Shown here: piece by piece, positions 51,478 through 60,807 of the stretch
Numbering within the stretch: position 1 is the stretch's first letter
Layout of the letters: each line of letters opens with the position of its first letter
Source: an uncultured Acetatifactor sp.
Lineage (GTDB): Bacteria; Bacillota; Clostridia; Lachnospirales; Lachnospiraceae
Length of the DNA stretch: 64,000 bases
Assembly: GCF_910585425.1 (NCBI RefSeq)
Contig: NZ_CAJUCP010000009.1
Span: 1-64,000 of the forward strand
Direction: 5' to 3'
Notes under the pieces: generated by a model
The model's input: only the letters and a program-made list of their open reading frames with translations
Told to the model about the DNA's origin: nothing
Databases searched by the model: none
Translations under genes and position numbers: made by a program

Positions 51478-52431
51478 ATGGCATCCGATATCGTCATTCG
51501 CACAGAGGATCTAACCAAGATCTACGGCGGGCTCGCAGCCGTTGACCATCTGAACCTGGAGATCCGGAAGGGAGAGGTGTTCGGCCTGCTGGGGCCCAAC
51601 GGCGCGGGCAAGACCACCACCACCCTGATGCTTCTGGGGCTCACGGAGCCGGATGCCGGAAAGGCCACGATCCACGGCCTGGACTGCACCCGCAATGCCC
51701 TCCGGGTGAAGAAGGCGGTGGGGTATCTGCCGGACAACGTGGGCTTCTACGGCACTATGACAGGCAGGGAGAACCTGCGCTTCATGGGGCGCATCAACGG
51801 CCTGGAGGGCAAGGCGCTGGAGGAGCGGATAGACCGGCTTTTGGAGCGGGTGGGCATGGCCCAGGCCGCGGACAAGAAGACGGGGACGTATTCAAGAGGC
51901 ATGCGCCAGAGGCTGGGAATCGCGGACGTGCTGATGAAGGATCCGGACATCATCATCATGGACGAGCCCACTCTGGGGATAGACCCGGAGGGCATCAGGG
52001 AGCTGATGTGGCTGATCCGGGATCTGGCGGAGCGGGACGGCAGGACGATCCTGCTGTCCTCCCACCAGCTCTACCAGGTGCAGCGGGTCTGCGACCGCAT
52101 GGGCATCTTCGTAAAAGGGAAGATGGTGGCCTGCGGCACCCTGGAGGAGCTGGGGCAGCAGATCGGACGGGACGGCACAGGCGCCCTGGAGCTGTCCGTG
52201 TACCCGGACAATATAAGCTTACAGAGGATTCTGAAGGAGATGAAGGGCGTCCTGGATATCGAGAAGAACAGCGACATGTATGTCATCCATTCCTCCTTCG
52301 ATGTTCGCAGGGCGCTGTCTAAGAAGCTGACCGAGGAGGGCTACACCATCATGCACCTGCGGCAGGCGGGCAGCGATCTGGATGAGATTTACCGGAAATA
52401 TTTTGAGAAGGCAGGTGAGCAGGTTGGGTAA
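51478..52431 (+). CDS. ABC-2 transporter ATPase
   Basis: ATPase of 317 residues: Walker A GPNGAGKTT (about residue 42), Q-loop GYLPDNVGFYGTMTGREN, signature SRGMRQRLGIADVL (about 142), Walker B IIMDEPTLGIDPEG, His switch in LSSHQLYQ, and a regulatory C-terminal domain of about 90 residues. AGGAGG lies 6 bases before ATG 51478, overlapping the previous stop. It couples to the permease gene that overlaps its 3' end. Confidence 0.92.
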   Translation: MASDIVIRTEDLTKIYGGLAAVDHLNLEIRKGEVFGLLGPNGAGKTTTTLMLLGLTEPDAGKATIHGLDCTRNALRVKKAVGYLPDNVGFYGTMTGRENLRFMGRINGLEGKALEERIDRLLERVGMAQAADKKTGTYSRGMRQRLGIADVLMKDPDIIIMDEPTLGIDPEGIRELMWLIRDLAERDGRTILLSSHQLYQVQRVCDRMGIFVKGKMVACGTLEELGQQIGRDGTGALELSVYPDNISLQRILKEMKGVLDIEKNSDMYVIHSSFDVRRALSKKLTEEGYTIMHLRQAGSDLDEIYRKYFEKAGEQVG

Positions 52432-53518
52432 AGCAAGCATGCAGACATTAAAGGCCCCCGCGGATTCCCGGGCAAAGGAGCTGGCCGGGGAGGGCGGCTC
52501 CCGAAGGGAGGACGCTCGAGGGGAAGGCTCCGGAAGCCGGGGGCAGTCAGAGGAGAACCGCCGCTACCATGTACTGAAAGTCCTGTTCCAGAAGGAGACG
52601 GCGGAATTCATAAACAGCAGGAGGATGATCCTCTTCGTGGTGCTGACCGCGCTGATCACCGTGTCCGGCTTCTACGCGGCGGTGTCGGGGCTGGCGGAGG
52701 CCATAGAGGGCGGGAACACGGCCACGGACTTCCTGTTCCTGAAGCTGTTCACGGTCAGCGCCAACTCCATCCCCTCCTACAATTCCCTGATGGCGCTGAT
52801 GGGCCCCTTCATCGGCATCTTCATGGGCTTCGACGCCATCAACAGCGAGCGGACGGAGGGGACCCTGAACCGCCTGGTGAGCCAGCCCCTGTACCGGGAC
52901 CAGATCATCGTCAGCAAGTTCCTGGCAGGGCTTTTCATCAGCGCGGTGATGGTGTTCGCCTCGGGGCTGCTGATCGGCTCCGTGGGCGTGATCGCCACAG
53001 GGCTGATCCCCTCCGGGGAGGAAATCGGCAGGCTGTTCATTTATCTATGTTTCTGCGTGGTATATATCGGCTTCTGGCTGGCGGCGGCGATCCTGTTCTC
53101 CACGGTCTGTAGGCACGCGGCCACCTCGGCCCTGGCCTGCATCGCGGTGTGGCTGTTCTGCGCCATTTTCGTAAGCCTCCTGGCGGGGATCGTGGCGGAT
53201 GCCCTGTACCCCATAAACGGAGGAGACATGCAGGCCATGATGAACGAGATGGGAAATTATTCCTGCGAGCTGAACCTGAACCGGACATCGCCCTATTACC
53301 TCTTCGCGGAGGCGGCCACCACCGTGCTGAACCCCGGAGTGAGGACGATCAACGCGGTGACGGTGACGCAGCTCAGCGGAGCCATCTCCAGCAACCTGAC
53401 GCTGGGACAGAGCATGCTGCTGGTATGGCCCCATCTGACAGGGCTTGCGGCGCTGATGCTGGCGGTGTTCGCCATCTCCTATGTGTCGTTCATGCGGCAG
53501 GAGATCCGGTCCAGATAA
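52415..53518 (+). CDS. ABC-2 transporter permease
   Basis: Membrane protein of about 367 residues. After a hydrophilic, charged N-terminal 50 residues come a first helix (MILFVVLTALITVSGFY), an extracellular loop, and five more helices in the second half. NSERTEGTLNRLVSQPLYRDQIIVSKF is the conserved ABC-2 elbow motif. The start is uncertain: GTG 52415 within the ATPase gene, or ATG 52439 just after it. It completes the NEW3-ATPase-permease trio, which may be a secretion or surface-maintenance system. The stop is followed by a hairpin. Confidence 0.85.
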   Translation: MSRLGKASMQTLKAPADSRAKELAGEGGSRREDARGEGSGSRGQSEENRRYHVLKVLFQKETAEFINSRRMILFVVLTALITVSGFYAAVSGLAEAIEGGNTATDFLFLKLFTVSANSIPSYNSLMALMGPFIGIFMGFDAINSERTEGTLNRLVSQPLYRDQIIVSKFLAGLFISAVMVFASGLLIGSVGVIATGLIPSGEEIGRLFIYLCFCVVYIGFWLAAAILFSTVCRHAATSALACIAVWLFCAIFVSLLAGIVADALYPINGGDMQAMMNEMGNYSCELNLNRTSPYYLFAEAATTVLNPGVRTINAVTVTQLSGAISSNLTLGQSMLLVWPHLTGLAALMLAVFAISYVSFMRQEIRSR

Positions 53519-53532
53519 AGATTATCATCTAA

Positions 53533-53570
53533 GGGGGAATCTGCATTGGGATTTCCCCCTTCCCTTTTGG
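53533..53570 (+). terminator. Terminator after the ABC trio
   Basis: GGGGGAA (53533-53539) and TTCCCCC (53553-53559) with a 13-base loop and a T-rich end. It lies 15 bases after the permease stop. Confidence 0.7.
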
Positions 53571-53787
53571 GGAAAAGTATGAGATAATGTGGATAGACAT
53601 ATTCTGATAAGAGAGGGGTGAAATTTATGCGCATCGGAGGTTTAGAACTTGCGGGCCCATGCAGAGCCAGTAGATAGTGACGGCTGCATGGCGTACAAAG
53701 TTGCCGGAGCACGTTTCGGAAAAGGCAACCAGTCGCTATTGATTGCTGGCTTGACGCTTGAAGACACTGTCAAGAAGGGAGCCCGCA

Positions 53788-54054
53788 ATGAAGTATATAA
53801 ACGCAAAGGAACTTCTCCCCCGAGAGCTGGTAGAAGAGCTCCAGCGCTACATCCAGGGAGGATATCTCTACATCCCTGCAAATGACGAACAGCGCCGGTG
53901 CTGGGGGGAACTGTCCGGCTGCAGAGAGAAGCTCAGGCAGCGCAACAGGGAGATTCAGATGGAATATGACAATGGTTCCACGGTGGAATGCCTGGCTGGG
54001 AAATACTTTCTTTCTGAGCATACAATCCGCAAGATTCTGTATCAAAATCTGTAA
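53788..54054 (+). CDS. CD3324-family small DNA-binding protein
   Basis: Protein of 88 residues matching the CD3324 pattern common in Clostridia: MKYINAKELLPRELVEELQRYIQGG, YLYIPANDEQRRCWGE, then a helix-turn-helix-like end (YDNGSTVECLAGKYFLSEHTIRKIL). It probably binds DNA; the family role is unknown. AAGGGAG precedes ATG 53788; the frame is open 30 bases further upstream without a site. Followed by a terminator, so a single-gene unit. Confidence 0.88.
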   Translation: MKYINAKELLPRELVEELQRYIQGGYLYIPANDEQRRCWGELSGCREKLRQRNREIQMEYDNGSTVECLAGKYFLSEHTIRKILYQNL

Positions 54055-54092
54055 AGCGTACATGAAAAAACGGAATACAGACCATAAAAGAG

Positions 54093-54125
54093 AGGGCTGT
54101 GATAGAACGGCCCTTTCTTTTTTTG
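54093..54125 (+). terminator. Terminator after the CD3324 gene
   Basis: AGGGC (54093-54097) and GCCCT (54110-54114) with a 12-base loop, followed by TTCTTTTTTT. Confidence 0.8.
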
Positions 54126-54244
54126 CCCGGTTTCCCTAAAACGCTACCGAACCGTTTGCGCTATTGAAACGGGAAAGATAAGCCGCTACAATAGGAAAAA
54201 AGGCCCTGTATGCAGAGACCAGGGCGGTAGACAGAGGCGGGAAA

Positions 54245-55864
54245 ATGTGCGGAGCGAAGAAAAGGACATATATTTATCAGGAGGAGCTGAGGGGAGTGGA
54301 GCGGTTCTCCCTGTGGGTGAACCTCACCCATATCCCTTACGGCATCCTCATGCCCATCCTCATCGCCCAGGTGGTCACCAGGGCGGTTGCGGGGGAGGTA
54401 AAGGCGGTGGCATGCTTTGCCGCGGCGCTTCTGGCGTTGCTGGCGGCCTTCCTGCTGCTCCAGGTCAGGCTCCAGACCGCGCAGAAGCAAAAGGTACTGG
54501 AGGCCGAACAGCGCTGCAGGCTTAAGCTGTACCGACAGTTCTATGCAAATCCGCTGCATCTTTTGCACCGCTCCAGCCTGGGCGGCAATCTGGAGAACTT
54601 CAGCAATGACCTCGTCACGGTGACGCAGAGGCTGATGACGGACTGGCCTGGCATGGCCGCTGCTGCGGCGGAGACTTTGCTCTTCGGCGCGTATCTGCTG
54701 TGGCTGAGCCCGCTGGCAGGGGCCATCATTCTGGGGATTTCCCTTTTGCAGGTCATCCCTCCCCTGATAGTGAGGAAGTATCTCCAGGTGAACTATGACA
54801 AATGCCGCAGGATAGAGGGGGATATCACGAACTTTGTGGTCACGGCCTTTCAGGGTTTCCTGCTGATCAAGCTCTATGGGCTGAAAGACTGGTGGCTGGG
54901 GAAACTGAAGGAGATATACAGGCGGTATTGGGTGATCGGCAACGAGTCCGTCTTCGCCAACCGTTCCGAAGTGGGTATGTATGCCGTGCTGGACAATATC
55001 TTGAAATATGGCACATACTGCATCATCGGTCTGCTCCTGCTGGGCGGTTTCCTGTCCATGGATGCCGGAGTGCAGGCGATCGCCCTCTCCACAGGTATCT
55101 ATGGCGCTGTGAAAAGGGCTTTCGAGACGCTGCCCAGGTTTGCCATGGCAGACCGGGCCCAGGAGCGTATCCTGAAATGGTATGGGCAGACGGATGGCCC
55201 GACAGTCGGCCCGAGAGGAGCCTGGGAGGGCAGCAGGATCCGGATGGAGGGCGTCCGGTTTTCCTATGAAGAATCCCTGCTGACGATTCCCCTGGCGGAA
55301 ATGGACATGGAGAAGATAAACATCCTGAGAGGCCCCAACGGAATCGGCAAATCCACGCTCTTCCGGCTGCTGGCGGGCATGGAGGAAGCCCGGGAGGGCA
55401 CCGTCCTGATCGGGGACAGGCATCCGGAGGAGCTTGGAAAAGAATGCTTTCCGGCAGCGTTTTTCTATCTGCTGCAGGAGAATCCCGCCTTTGAACTGAC
55501 CCCGGAGGAGATGTATGACAGCGTGGAGGAGGGCCTTGCCGGGCAGGGGCTGGACAGGGAGCGGCTGCGCCGGAATGCGGAAAGGCTGGGGGCAGACAGC
55601 GCCCTGCTCCGGGAGAGGAAGATAAGCCAGATGTCCCAGGGGGAGAGGAAGAAGGTGTTCCTTGCCCTGGCCTTCGCCCTTTCCCCAAGGCTCCTGCTCC
55701 TGGACGAGCCCACCAACCATCTGGACGGGGCCGGGAAAGCCGCGCTCCTGGAGCTGCTGAAAGAGCGCCGGGGCGGGGCGGTGATCATCACCCATGACGA
55801 ATTGTTTGACGGACTGGAGGGCTGCCGCTTCAGACTGCGGGAAGGACGGTTGTACCATGAATGA
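54245..55864 (+). CDS. ABC exporter half, ATPase with degenerate signature
   Basis: Fused membrane/ATPase protein of 539 residues: six helices (about 15-290), then an ATPase with Walker A GPNGIGKST (about 363), signature MSQGERKKV in place of LSGGQ (about 463) and Walker B LLLLDEPTNHLD. The departure from the usual signature, with an intact partner encoded next, is typical of heterodimeric exporters with one weak ATPase site. The ribosome site (AGAGGCGGGA) is modest. Substrate unknown; peptide or drug are both possible. Confidence 0.88.
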   Translation: MCGAKKRTYIYQEELRGVERFSLWVNLTHIPYGILMPILIAQVVTRAVAGEVKAVACFAAALLALLAAFLLLQVRLQTAQKQKVLEAEQRCRLKLYRQFYANPLHLLHRSSLGGNLENFSNDLVTVTQRLMTDWPGMAAAAAETLLFGAYLLWLSPLAGAIILGISLLQVIPPLIVRKYLQVNYDKCRRIEGDITNFVVTAFQGFLLIKLYGLKDWWLGKLKEIYRRYWVIGNESVFANRSEVGMYAVLDNILKYGTYCIIGLLLLGGFLSMDAGVQAIALSTGIYGAVKRAFETLPRFAMADRAQERILKWYGQTDGPTVGPRGAWEGSRIRMEGVRFSYEESLLTIPLAEMDMEKINILRGPNGIGKSTLFRLLAGMEEAREGTVLIGDRHPEELGKECFPAAFFYLLQENPAFELTPEEMYDSVEEGLAGQGLDRERLRRNAERLGADSALLRERKISQMSQGERKKVFLALAFALSPRLLLLDEPTNHLDGAGKAALLELLKERRGGAVIITHDELFDGLEGCRFRLREGRLYHE

Positions 55865-57467
55865 GAAGATATATGATAAAAAAGACCTTACTCGAATATG
55901 CCGGGACTGCCTGGCGATGTATTGGATTCCCGTGCTGTTCTACGCCGCCGAATCGGTGGCGAGGGAGGTGCTGCAGACTTATTCCGCCACTGTCCTGGGA
56001 GGATTCGCGGATTACGCGCTGGGAGGCAGCATGGAAGAGGGGATGGCCGGTCTGCGGAGGATATTGGTGAGCGTTGGCCTGTCGATCGTCCTGCCGCTGC
56101 TGTTCTCCGTGCTGGGGGAGGTGACCATGTTCAAGGCCTCTCTGGGGCATAGCTGCCGTATTCTGGAGCGGTTCCTGGGAAAGACCTATGAGGCTGCGGG
56201 AAGCATCCGGGGGAGCGAGGCCCAGTACCGCCTGGAGGATGACCAGACAGAGCTTGGGATTACCTGGGTGAACCTGATGACGTGGGGGATTTCCCTGCCC
56301 CTTGTGGCAGCCTATCTCTTGTATTGGTCCATCCGGACGCTGGGGTGGTTTGCCGCAGTGGTCTTCGGGGTCTGCCTCATCAAGCTGTTCCTGCCCCTGG
56401 CCATGAGGAAGAACCTGGAAAGATATGACCTGCAGGAGCGGGAATGCAAGTCGGGGATACGCAATCTGGAGAGCGAGATGGTGGGGAAACCGGTGCAGGT
56501 ATGCCTGTACGGGCTGCAGGGCGGGTTCCTGAAAAGGCTGGAGAGGGCCATGGGGGACTACAGGAAGAAGGTCTTCGCCCCGAAGGCGGCCTGCGAGACC
56601 CGGGTGGACCAAGTCACAGCACAGATGGACACGGTCTGCCTCCTGCTCCTTTTGGTCAGCGGCGCGGTGGCGGTATCCCTCGGCGGCCTGTCCGTGGGGG
56701 CCATCGTGGCCATGAGCGGCTATTACTATATCTTCAATGCAGCCATGGATTATGTGGTGAAGATCATAAAGAACGTTCCGCTGTGCGGGAACCTGGTGAA
56801 GCGGATTTCCCTGTTCTATACGGACGCGGAGGACATGGAAGGAGCGGACATCCGGCGGGTGGAGAGCCTGACCTTTGAGGGGACAGGGTTCGCCTACGGG
56901 GAAAAAGAGGTGTTTGCGGGCCTGCGGCATCAGGTGAGGATCGGGGCCAGGACTGCGGTCTGCGGCAGGAACGGCAGCGGGAAGTCCACCCTGATCAAGC
57001 TTCTGTGCGGGCTGTATCCCGGATACCGGGGCGGGATACGGGTCAATGGGATGGAGCTGCGGGAGATCTCCATGGACAGCTGGAGGGAAAAGTGCGCCTA
57101 TGTGGAGCAGTCGCCCTACCTGTTCCAGGGCACCGTATGGGAAAATGTCCGGCTGGGCAGACTGGACGCGGGGGAGGAGGAAGTCCGGGAGGCGATCCGC
57201 AGGGTGGGCCTGGAGGAACTGGCGGAGAGGGAGATTTCCGACGATCAGGAGGTGCTCTCCGGAGGGGAGCGCCAGAAGATTTCCATTGCCAGGGCTTTGC
57301 TGAGGAAAGCGGACATCCTGCTCATGGACGAGCCGGGGAACAACCTGGACAAGGAGGCTCTTTCCTGGCTGGAAGGATTCATCCGGGATTACAGGGGCAC
57401 CATGCTCTTCATCTCCCACGACGAGAGGATGCTTGCGCTGGCGGACGAGGCGGTCCGGCTGGACTGA
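55857..57467 (+). CDS. ABC exporter half, partner subunit
   Basis: Fused membrane/ATPase protein of 536 residues: six helices (about 18-300), Walker A GRNGSGKST (about 370), Q-loop VEQSPYLFQGTVWEN, signature LSGGERQKISIAR (about 465) and Walker B ILLMDEPGNNLD, with His switch in FISHDERM. ATG 55857 overlaps the partner stop, so the two halves are made together. The frame extends back to 55794 only inside the first gene. Two ABC exporters within 7 kb of the RiPP operon are notable, but they lie beyond two terminators. Confidence 0.9.
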   Translation: MNEKIYDKKDLTRICRDCLAMYWIPVLFYAAESVAREVLQTYSATVLGGFADYALGGSMEEGMAGLRRILVSVGLSIVLPLLFSVLGEVTMFKASLGHSCRILERFLGKTYEAAGSIRGSEAQYRLEDDQTELGITWVNLMTWGISLPLVAAYLLYWSIRTLGWFAAVVFGVCLIKLFLPLAMRKNLERYDLQERECKSGIRNLESEMVGKPVQVCLYGLQGGFLKRLERAMGDYRKKVFAPKAACETRVDQVTAQMDTVCLLLLLVSGAVAVSLGGLSVGAIVAMSGYYYIFNAAMDYVVKIIKNVPLCGNLVKRISLFYTDAEDMEGADIRRVESLTFEGTGFAYGEKEVFAGLRHQVRIGARTAVCGRNGSGKSTLIKLLCGLYPGYRGGIRVNGMELREISMDSWREKCAYVEQSPYLFQGTVWENVRLGRLDAGEEEVREAIRRVGLEELAEREISDDQEVLSGGERQKISIARALLRKADILLMDEPGNNLDKEALSWLEGFIRDYRGTMLFISHDERMLALADEAVRLD

Positions 57468-57488
57468 GGAGGCATGCCCGCCGCCCCT

Positions 57489-58847
57489 TTACCGGATGCA
57501 TTCAATGGTTTCATCGTTGATGCTAAAAAAGACCTTGTCGATCACCCGGCGCTTTTCGTGACAGTACACGATGATGTTCAGGCCATCCGGGAGGAGGGGA
57601 TAGACGCCTCCGTCTATGGAGATGGCATCGCTGCCAATGCGGTAGGAGGTCAACCCGTTTCTCACGGTTCCCTGGCCCTCCAGCGGTTCCGGATCCGACA
57701 TCTCTTTCAGGATCCTTCCGCCGTCGATTACGGTATAATAGTGCAGCGGCATTCCGGGCATTACCGTGAACACGGCATACGCCTCATCCTGTATCGTCTG
57801 CATATACTGGCCATAATCGGTTATCTTTTTCAGATTCTCATCCTTCTGGCAGTGCTCGTCATAGAGGGCTCTCTTTTCCCACTGGGTATCCTGTGTGCCG
57901 GCGACGCCCCTGGCAGCCAGCCAGCCGCCCAGGTAATCGCTTATCTTCAGGGCACCTGCGGCGCTTACATGATCCGTGTCGCAGCTATCTGTGGAGAAGT
58001 CCAGTTCCGCGGCGGCATAGAGCGTTTCCTCGTTAAAGTCCAGATACTGCAGCCCGTGCTCCAAGGCATACAGGCACACCGTATTGTATGCTTCCCGGCT
58101 GTAGAACATTGTGGGGGTTTTGACCAGCACCAGTTGAATGCCCTTATCCTGGCAAAGCGCCGTGATCTTATCCAGGTAGACCTGCATGGCCGGAACCATT
58201 TCCGCATATGCGGCCTCCCCGTCGAAAATCTGTCCGAAGGGCTGATAGCCGGTGATGTCCACATTGAAGTCAAGGGGGCGGAAGCCCATCAGCGTCTCCT
58301 GGGCGGCCATGGCCTGCAGGGTGAAGTCGTTCTCCTGCAATTCCTTCCACCTGGTGTGGAAGCGGCCATTGGGAAACAGGTAGGAGGACAGCTCCTGTGA
58401 GGTGTCGAACCTGCAGATATCATAGACGGCCATGAACTTCACATGGGACCATTTCATGATATCCACGGATTTTCGCATGGACTCCTCGGAAGTGTTCAAT
58501 ATTTCGCCTTCATTATAGGGAAATAACATAAATACGTCCAGAAAGACATATTCGGGGCTCTGGAACCGGAGCGCCTCCAGGAGCCAATAGTAGGACACCA
58601 GGAGATTTTGCTGCTCGCACCCCAGGTTGTAGCTTCTGATGCCATGCTTCCGGTACAGCTCCACAGGCGAAAAGGCGGCCGCACAGTGGCTGCTCCCCAA
58701 AAACAGCACATCCACGGAATTTTTGTCCATATCATAGAAATCCAGATAGGTGGATGTGGTGGGCCAGTCGCTGTTATAATAGTATTTCGGGATCAGGATT
58801 TTGTTGGTATATTCCAGCGCGGCTGTCAGCAGTGCCAGGAACAGCAC
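57489..58847 (-). CDS. DltD/AlgX-like SGNH protein, N-terminus interrupted by a stop codon
   Basis: Membrane-anchored extracytoplasmic protein, 452 residues from GTG 58847. GSSHCAAAFSPVELY (about residue 52) holds the Ser of an SGNH-type site, and TDSCDTDHVSAAGALKISDYL (about 285) the Asp/His pair. Directly upstream in frame is ATG 58880 followed by three codons and TAG (58866-58868), then KFAVRLV. Restoring that codon would give the natural anchor MLKH-x-KFAVRLVLFLALL; without it the protein lacks the basic start. I read this as a recent nonsense change with possible reinitiation. It is the partner of the MBOAT gene upstream. Confidence 0.75.
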   Translation of the reverse strand: MLFLALLTAALEYTNKILIPKYYYNSDWPTTSTYLDFYDMDKNSVDVLFLGSSHCAAAFSPVELYRKHGIRSYNLGCEQQNLLVSYYWLLEALRFQSPEYVFLDVFMLFPYNEGEILNTSEESMRKSVDIMKWSHVKFMAVYDICRFDTSQELSSYLFPNGRFHTRWKELQENDFTLQAMAAQETLMGFRPLDFNVDITGYQPFGQIFDGEAAYAEMVPAMQVYLDKITALCQDKGIQLVLVKTPTMFYSREAYNTVCLYALEHGLQYLDFNEETLYAAAELDFSTDSCDTDHVSAAGALKISDYLGGWLAARGVAGTQDTQWEKRALYDEHCQKDENLKKITDYGQYMQTIQDEAYAVFTVMPGMPLHYYTVIDGGRILKEMSDPEPLEGQGTVRNGLTSYRIGSDAISIDGGVYPLLPDGLNIIVYCHEKRRVIDKVFFSINDETIECIR

Positions 58848-58882
58848 CAGCCTGACCGCGAATTTCTAATGTTTCAGCATCT

Positions 58883-60289
58883 CTAAAAGCCTCTGTAAAT
58901 GAAATCCTGCGCATTAAAGCCAAAACCGTATGTTCCGTATACGACGATGATGAGGATGCCGATGATATAGACAGCCCATCTCAAGAGCAAATGCTGCTCG
59001 GAGAGCCATTGTCCCACAGACAGCCTTCTCTGCTGCAGGCTGACTGTCAGGAGGAGCAAAATCGCCAGAAGCAGTATCACGCACTCCTTGATGTCCAGGC
59101 CCAGCTGGAAGACGGAGTCGTTCAGCAGGATCCAGGGATTGTACACCGTGAAAAGCGACAGCACCATCCGGACCCCTGCCCACAGGGAATCCGCCCGGAA
59201 CAGGATAAAGGCCAGCGCCACCAGAAAGAAGGTGGTTCCTTTTTTGAGCAGGTCGGCGAGAAAGCTTGTCTCCTCTATCCGCAGCAGGCCATACGCCCTC
59301 TTCCGGATCCCTTTTGTGAGGTCGCCTCCGATTTGGTAGAACGCATGCAGCAGGCCCCATGCGAGATACTTGAGGTCGCTTCCATGCCATATTCCGCTGA
59401 CAGCGAACACGATTGAAAGATGGAGCCATTTTCTGGCCTTCCCTTTCCGGCTGCCGCCCAGAGGGATATAGATATAGTCCTTCAGCCAGCTGCTCAGGGA
59501 AATGTGCCATCTGCCCCAGAACTCTTTTACGCTGTCGGAAAAATAGGGACGGTTGAAGTTATCCGCAAGCCCGATTCCGAACAGGGAGGCGATTCCCCTG
59601 GCCATGCAGACGCAAGCCATAAAATCAGTGTATAGCTGGATGTTATAGAGGATCCCGCCCAACAGCACATAAGAGCCGGTATAGATTTCCCAGTTATCGA
59701 ATATGGTGTCTACGATGATTCCGGCCTTGTCGGCTATCATCAGCTTCAGGAAGAAGCCCCACAGAATCCACTGGAACCCCCTCGTGAACTTGTCCTCATC
59801 GAACGCCGCATTCTGAAAGAACTGCCACCCGAGCTGCCTGTATCTTGGGATGGGCCCCTGCACGATCTGGGGGAAAAAGGAGAGGAACAGCATGTACTTC
59901 GCCAGATTCTTTTCCGGCTCGATCTCCCCTCTGTAGACATCTGCCATATAGGCGATGGCCTGCAGGGTGAAGTAGGCGATTCCCAGAGGCCGCAGAAAAT
60001 CCAGGCCTTCCCGGTAGAAGAGACGGCCTCCCAGGAAGGGCAGCAGAACCAGCCCGATGCCCATAGCCAGGAGGGCCCTCTGCCCTTTTCCTTTTTTCAG
60101 CAGCCTCCCTGTGGCATAGCTGGCCAGGGCGGTAAAGCCAAGCGCCAGGATTCCCATGCCGGAAAAACAGTAGTACAAAACCAGGCTCCCAGCCAGCAAT
60201 ACTGTCCAGCGAGCTCTGACAGGTACTCCATAATATAACGCTAACAGCAAGACGACGGCAAAATAAAACCACAGAGATAAGAAGGGCAT
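58883..60289 (-). CDS. MBOAT-family O-acyltransferase (AlgI/DltB-like)
   Basis: Polytopic enzyme of 468 residues with about eleven helices. Family marks: PYFSDSVKEFWGRWHISLSSWLKDYIYIPLGGS (around residue 265-300), invariant His in FAVSGIWHGSDLKYLAWG, and SFFPQIVQGPIPRY. It transfers acyl groups to an extracellular acceptor with help from the SGNH protein. ATG 60289 is preferred over the upstream one because GGAGG precedes it and the helix starts at once. It is a second pair distinct in sequence from 35016-37809. Confidence 0.9.
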   Translation of the reverse strand: MPFLSLWFYFAVVLLLALYYGVPVRARWTVLLAGSLVLYYCFSGMGILALGFTALASYATGRLLKKGKGQRALLAMGIGLVLLPFLGGRLFYREGLDFLRPLGIAYFTLQAIAYMADVYRGEIEPEKNLAKYMLFLSFFPQIVQGPIPRYRQLGWQFFQNAAFDEDKFTRGFQWILWGFFLKLMIADKAGIIVDTIFDNWEIYTGSYVLLGGILYNIQLYTDFMACVCMARGIASLFGIGLADNFNRPYFSDSVKEFWGRWHISLSSWLKDYIYIPLGGSRKGKARKWLHLSIVFAVSGIWHGSDLKYLAWGLLHAFYQIGGDLTKGIRKRAYGLLRIEETSFLADLLKKGTTFFLVALAFILFRADSLWAGVRMVLSLFTVYNPWILLNDSVFQLGLDIKECVILLLAILLLLTVSLQQRRLSVGQWLSEQHLLLRWAVYIIGILIIVVYGTYGFGFNAQDFIYRGF

Positions 60290-60371
60290 GCTTATCTTTC
60301 CTCCGTACATTCCTGTCTTTGTCTTTCGTGCCCTCCCCTGCCTTGGCCGGTGGCTTCAGAACAGAGAGCCG

Positions 60372-60596
60372 TTATTTCTTCGGGAGGCTGCCCCCCATCT
60401 TCTCTATGTAAGCCCGCTCCTTCTCCCGGTTCACGGCTTCCCGCAGAGCCTTCAGCTCACTGTCGAGCTGATCCATCTTCAACAATACGACATTCGTGTC
60501 ATATTCCTTCTTGTCAAACTTCTTGCCAAGCTTCTCCATTTCTTTGCTCACGCGCTTGACCTGCTTTTTCATATCCTTTTTCAGCTTCAGAATCAT
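60372..60596 (-). CDS. Small coiled-coil protein
   Basis: Protein of 74 residues, very rich in Lys and Glu, with heptad-like spacing throughout (MILKLKKDMKKQVKRV and VVLLKMDQLDSELKALREAV). It is first in the transcript of the second MBOAT pair, 80 bases before the acyltransferase. AAAGGAG lies upstream, though about 15 bases from this ATG. Function unknown; the next Met (residue 9) is an alternative start. Confidence 0.55.
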   Translation of the reverse strand: MILKLKKDMKKQVKRVSKEMEKLGKKFDKKEYDTNVVLLKMDQLDSELKALREAVNREKERAYIEKMGGSLPKK

Positions 60597-60658
60597 GATA
60601 AGTCCAGACGCTCCTTTCTCTTCTCTTTGGACAGTCCCCTTGCTTCTCTATCCTCTCT

Positions 60659-60687
60659 ATCATATGCTATTTTAGGGACAGCGTCAA
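60659..60687 (-). promoter_or_regulatory. Sigma-A promoter of the second MBOAT operon
   Basis: On the minus strand TTGACG (60682-60687), a 17-base spacer and TATGAT (60659-60664). Confidence 0.75.
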
Positions 60688-60807
60688 GGACTTATCCGAA
60701 TCTCGGACATTTTTGGCGTGTTTTTCCCGGCAGTGTCCTCCGAAGCCGGTCCGTCCGGCGGCGCATCAGGCCTGACCGGACTAGGACGACTAGGACTGGT
60801 GCAGGAG

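Noticed and set aside
54161..55858. Minus-strand frame of 565 codons opposite the ABC half-exporter
   Set aside because: Antisense shadow. The plus strand has Walker A, signature and Walker B in order.
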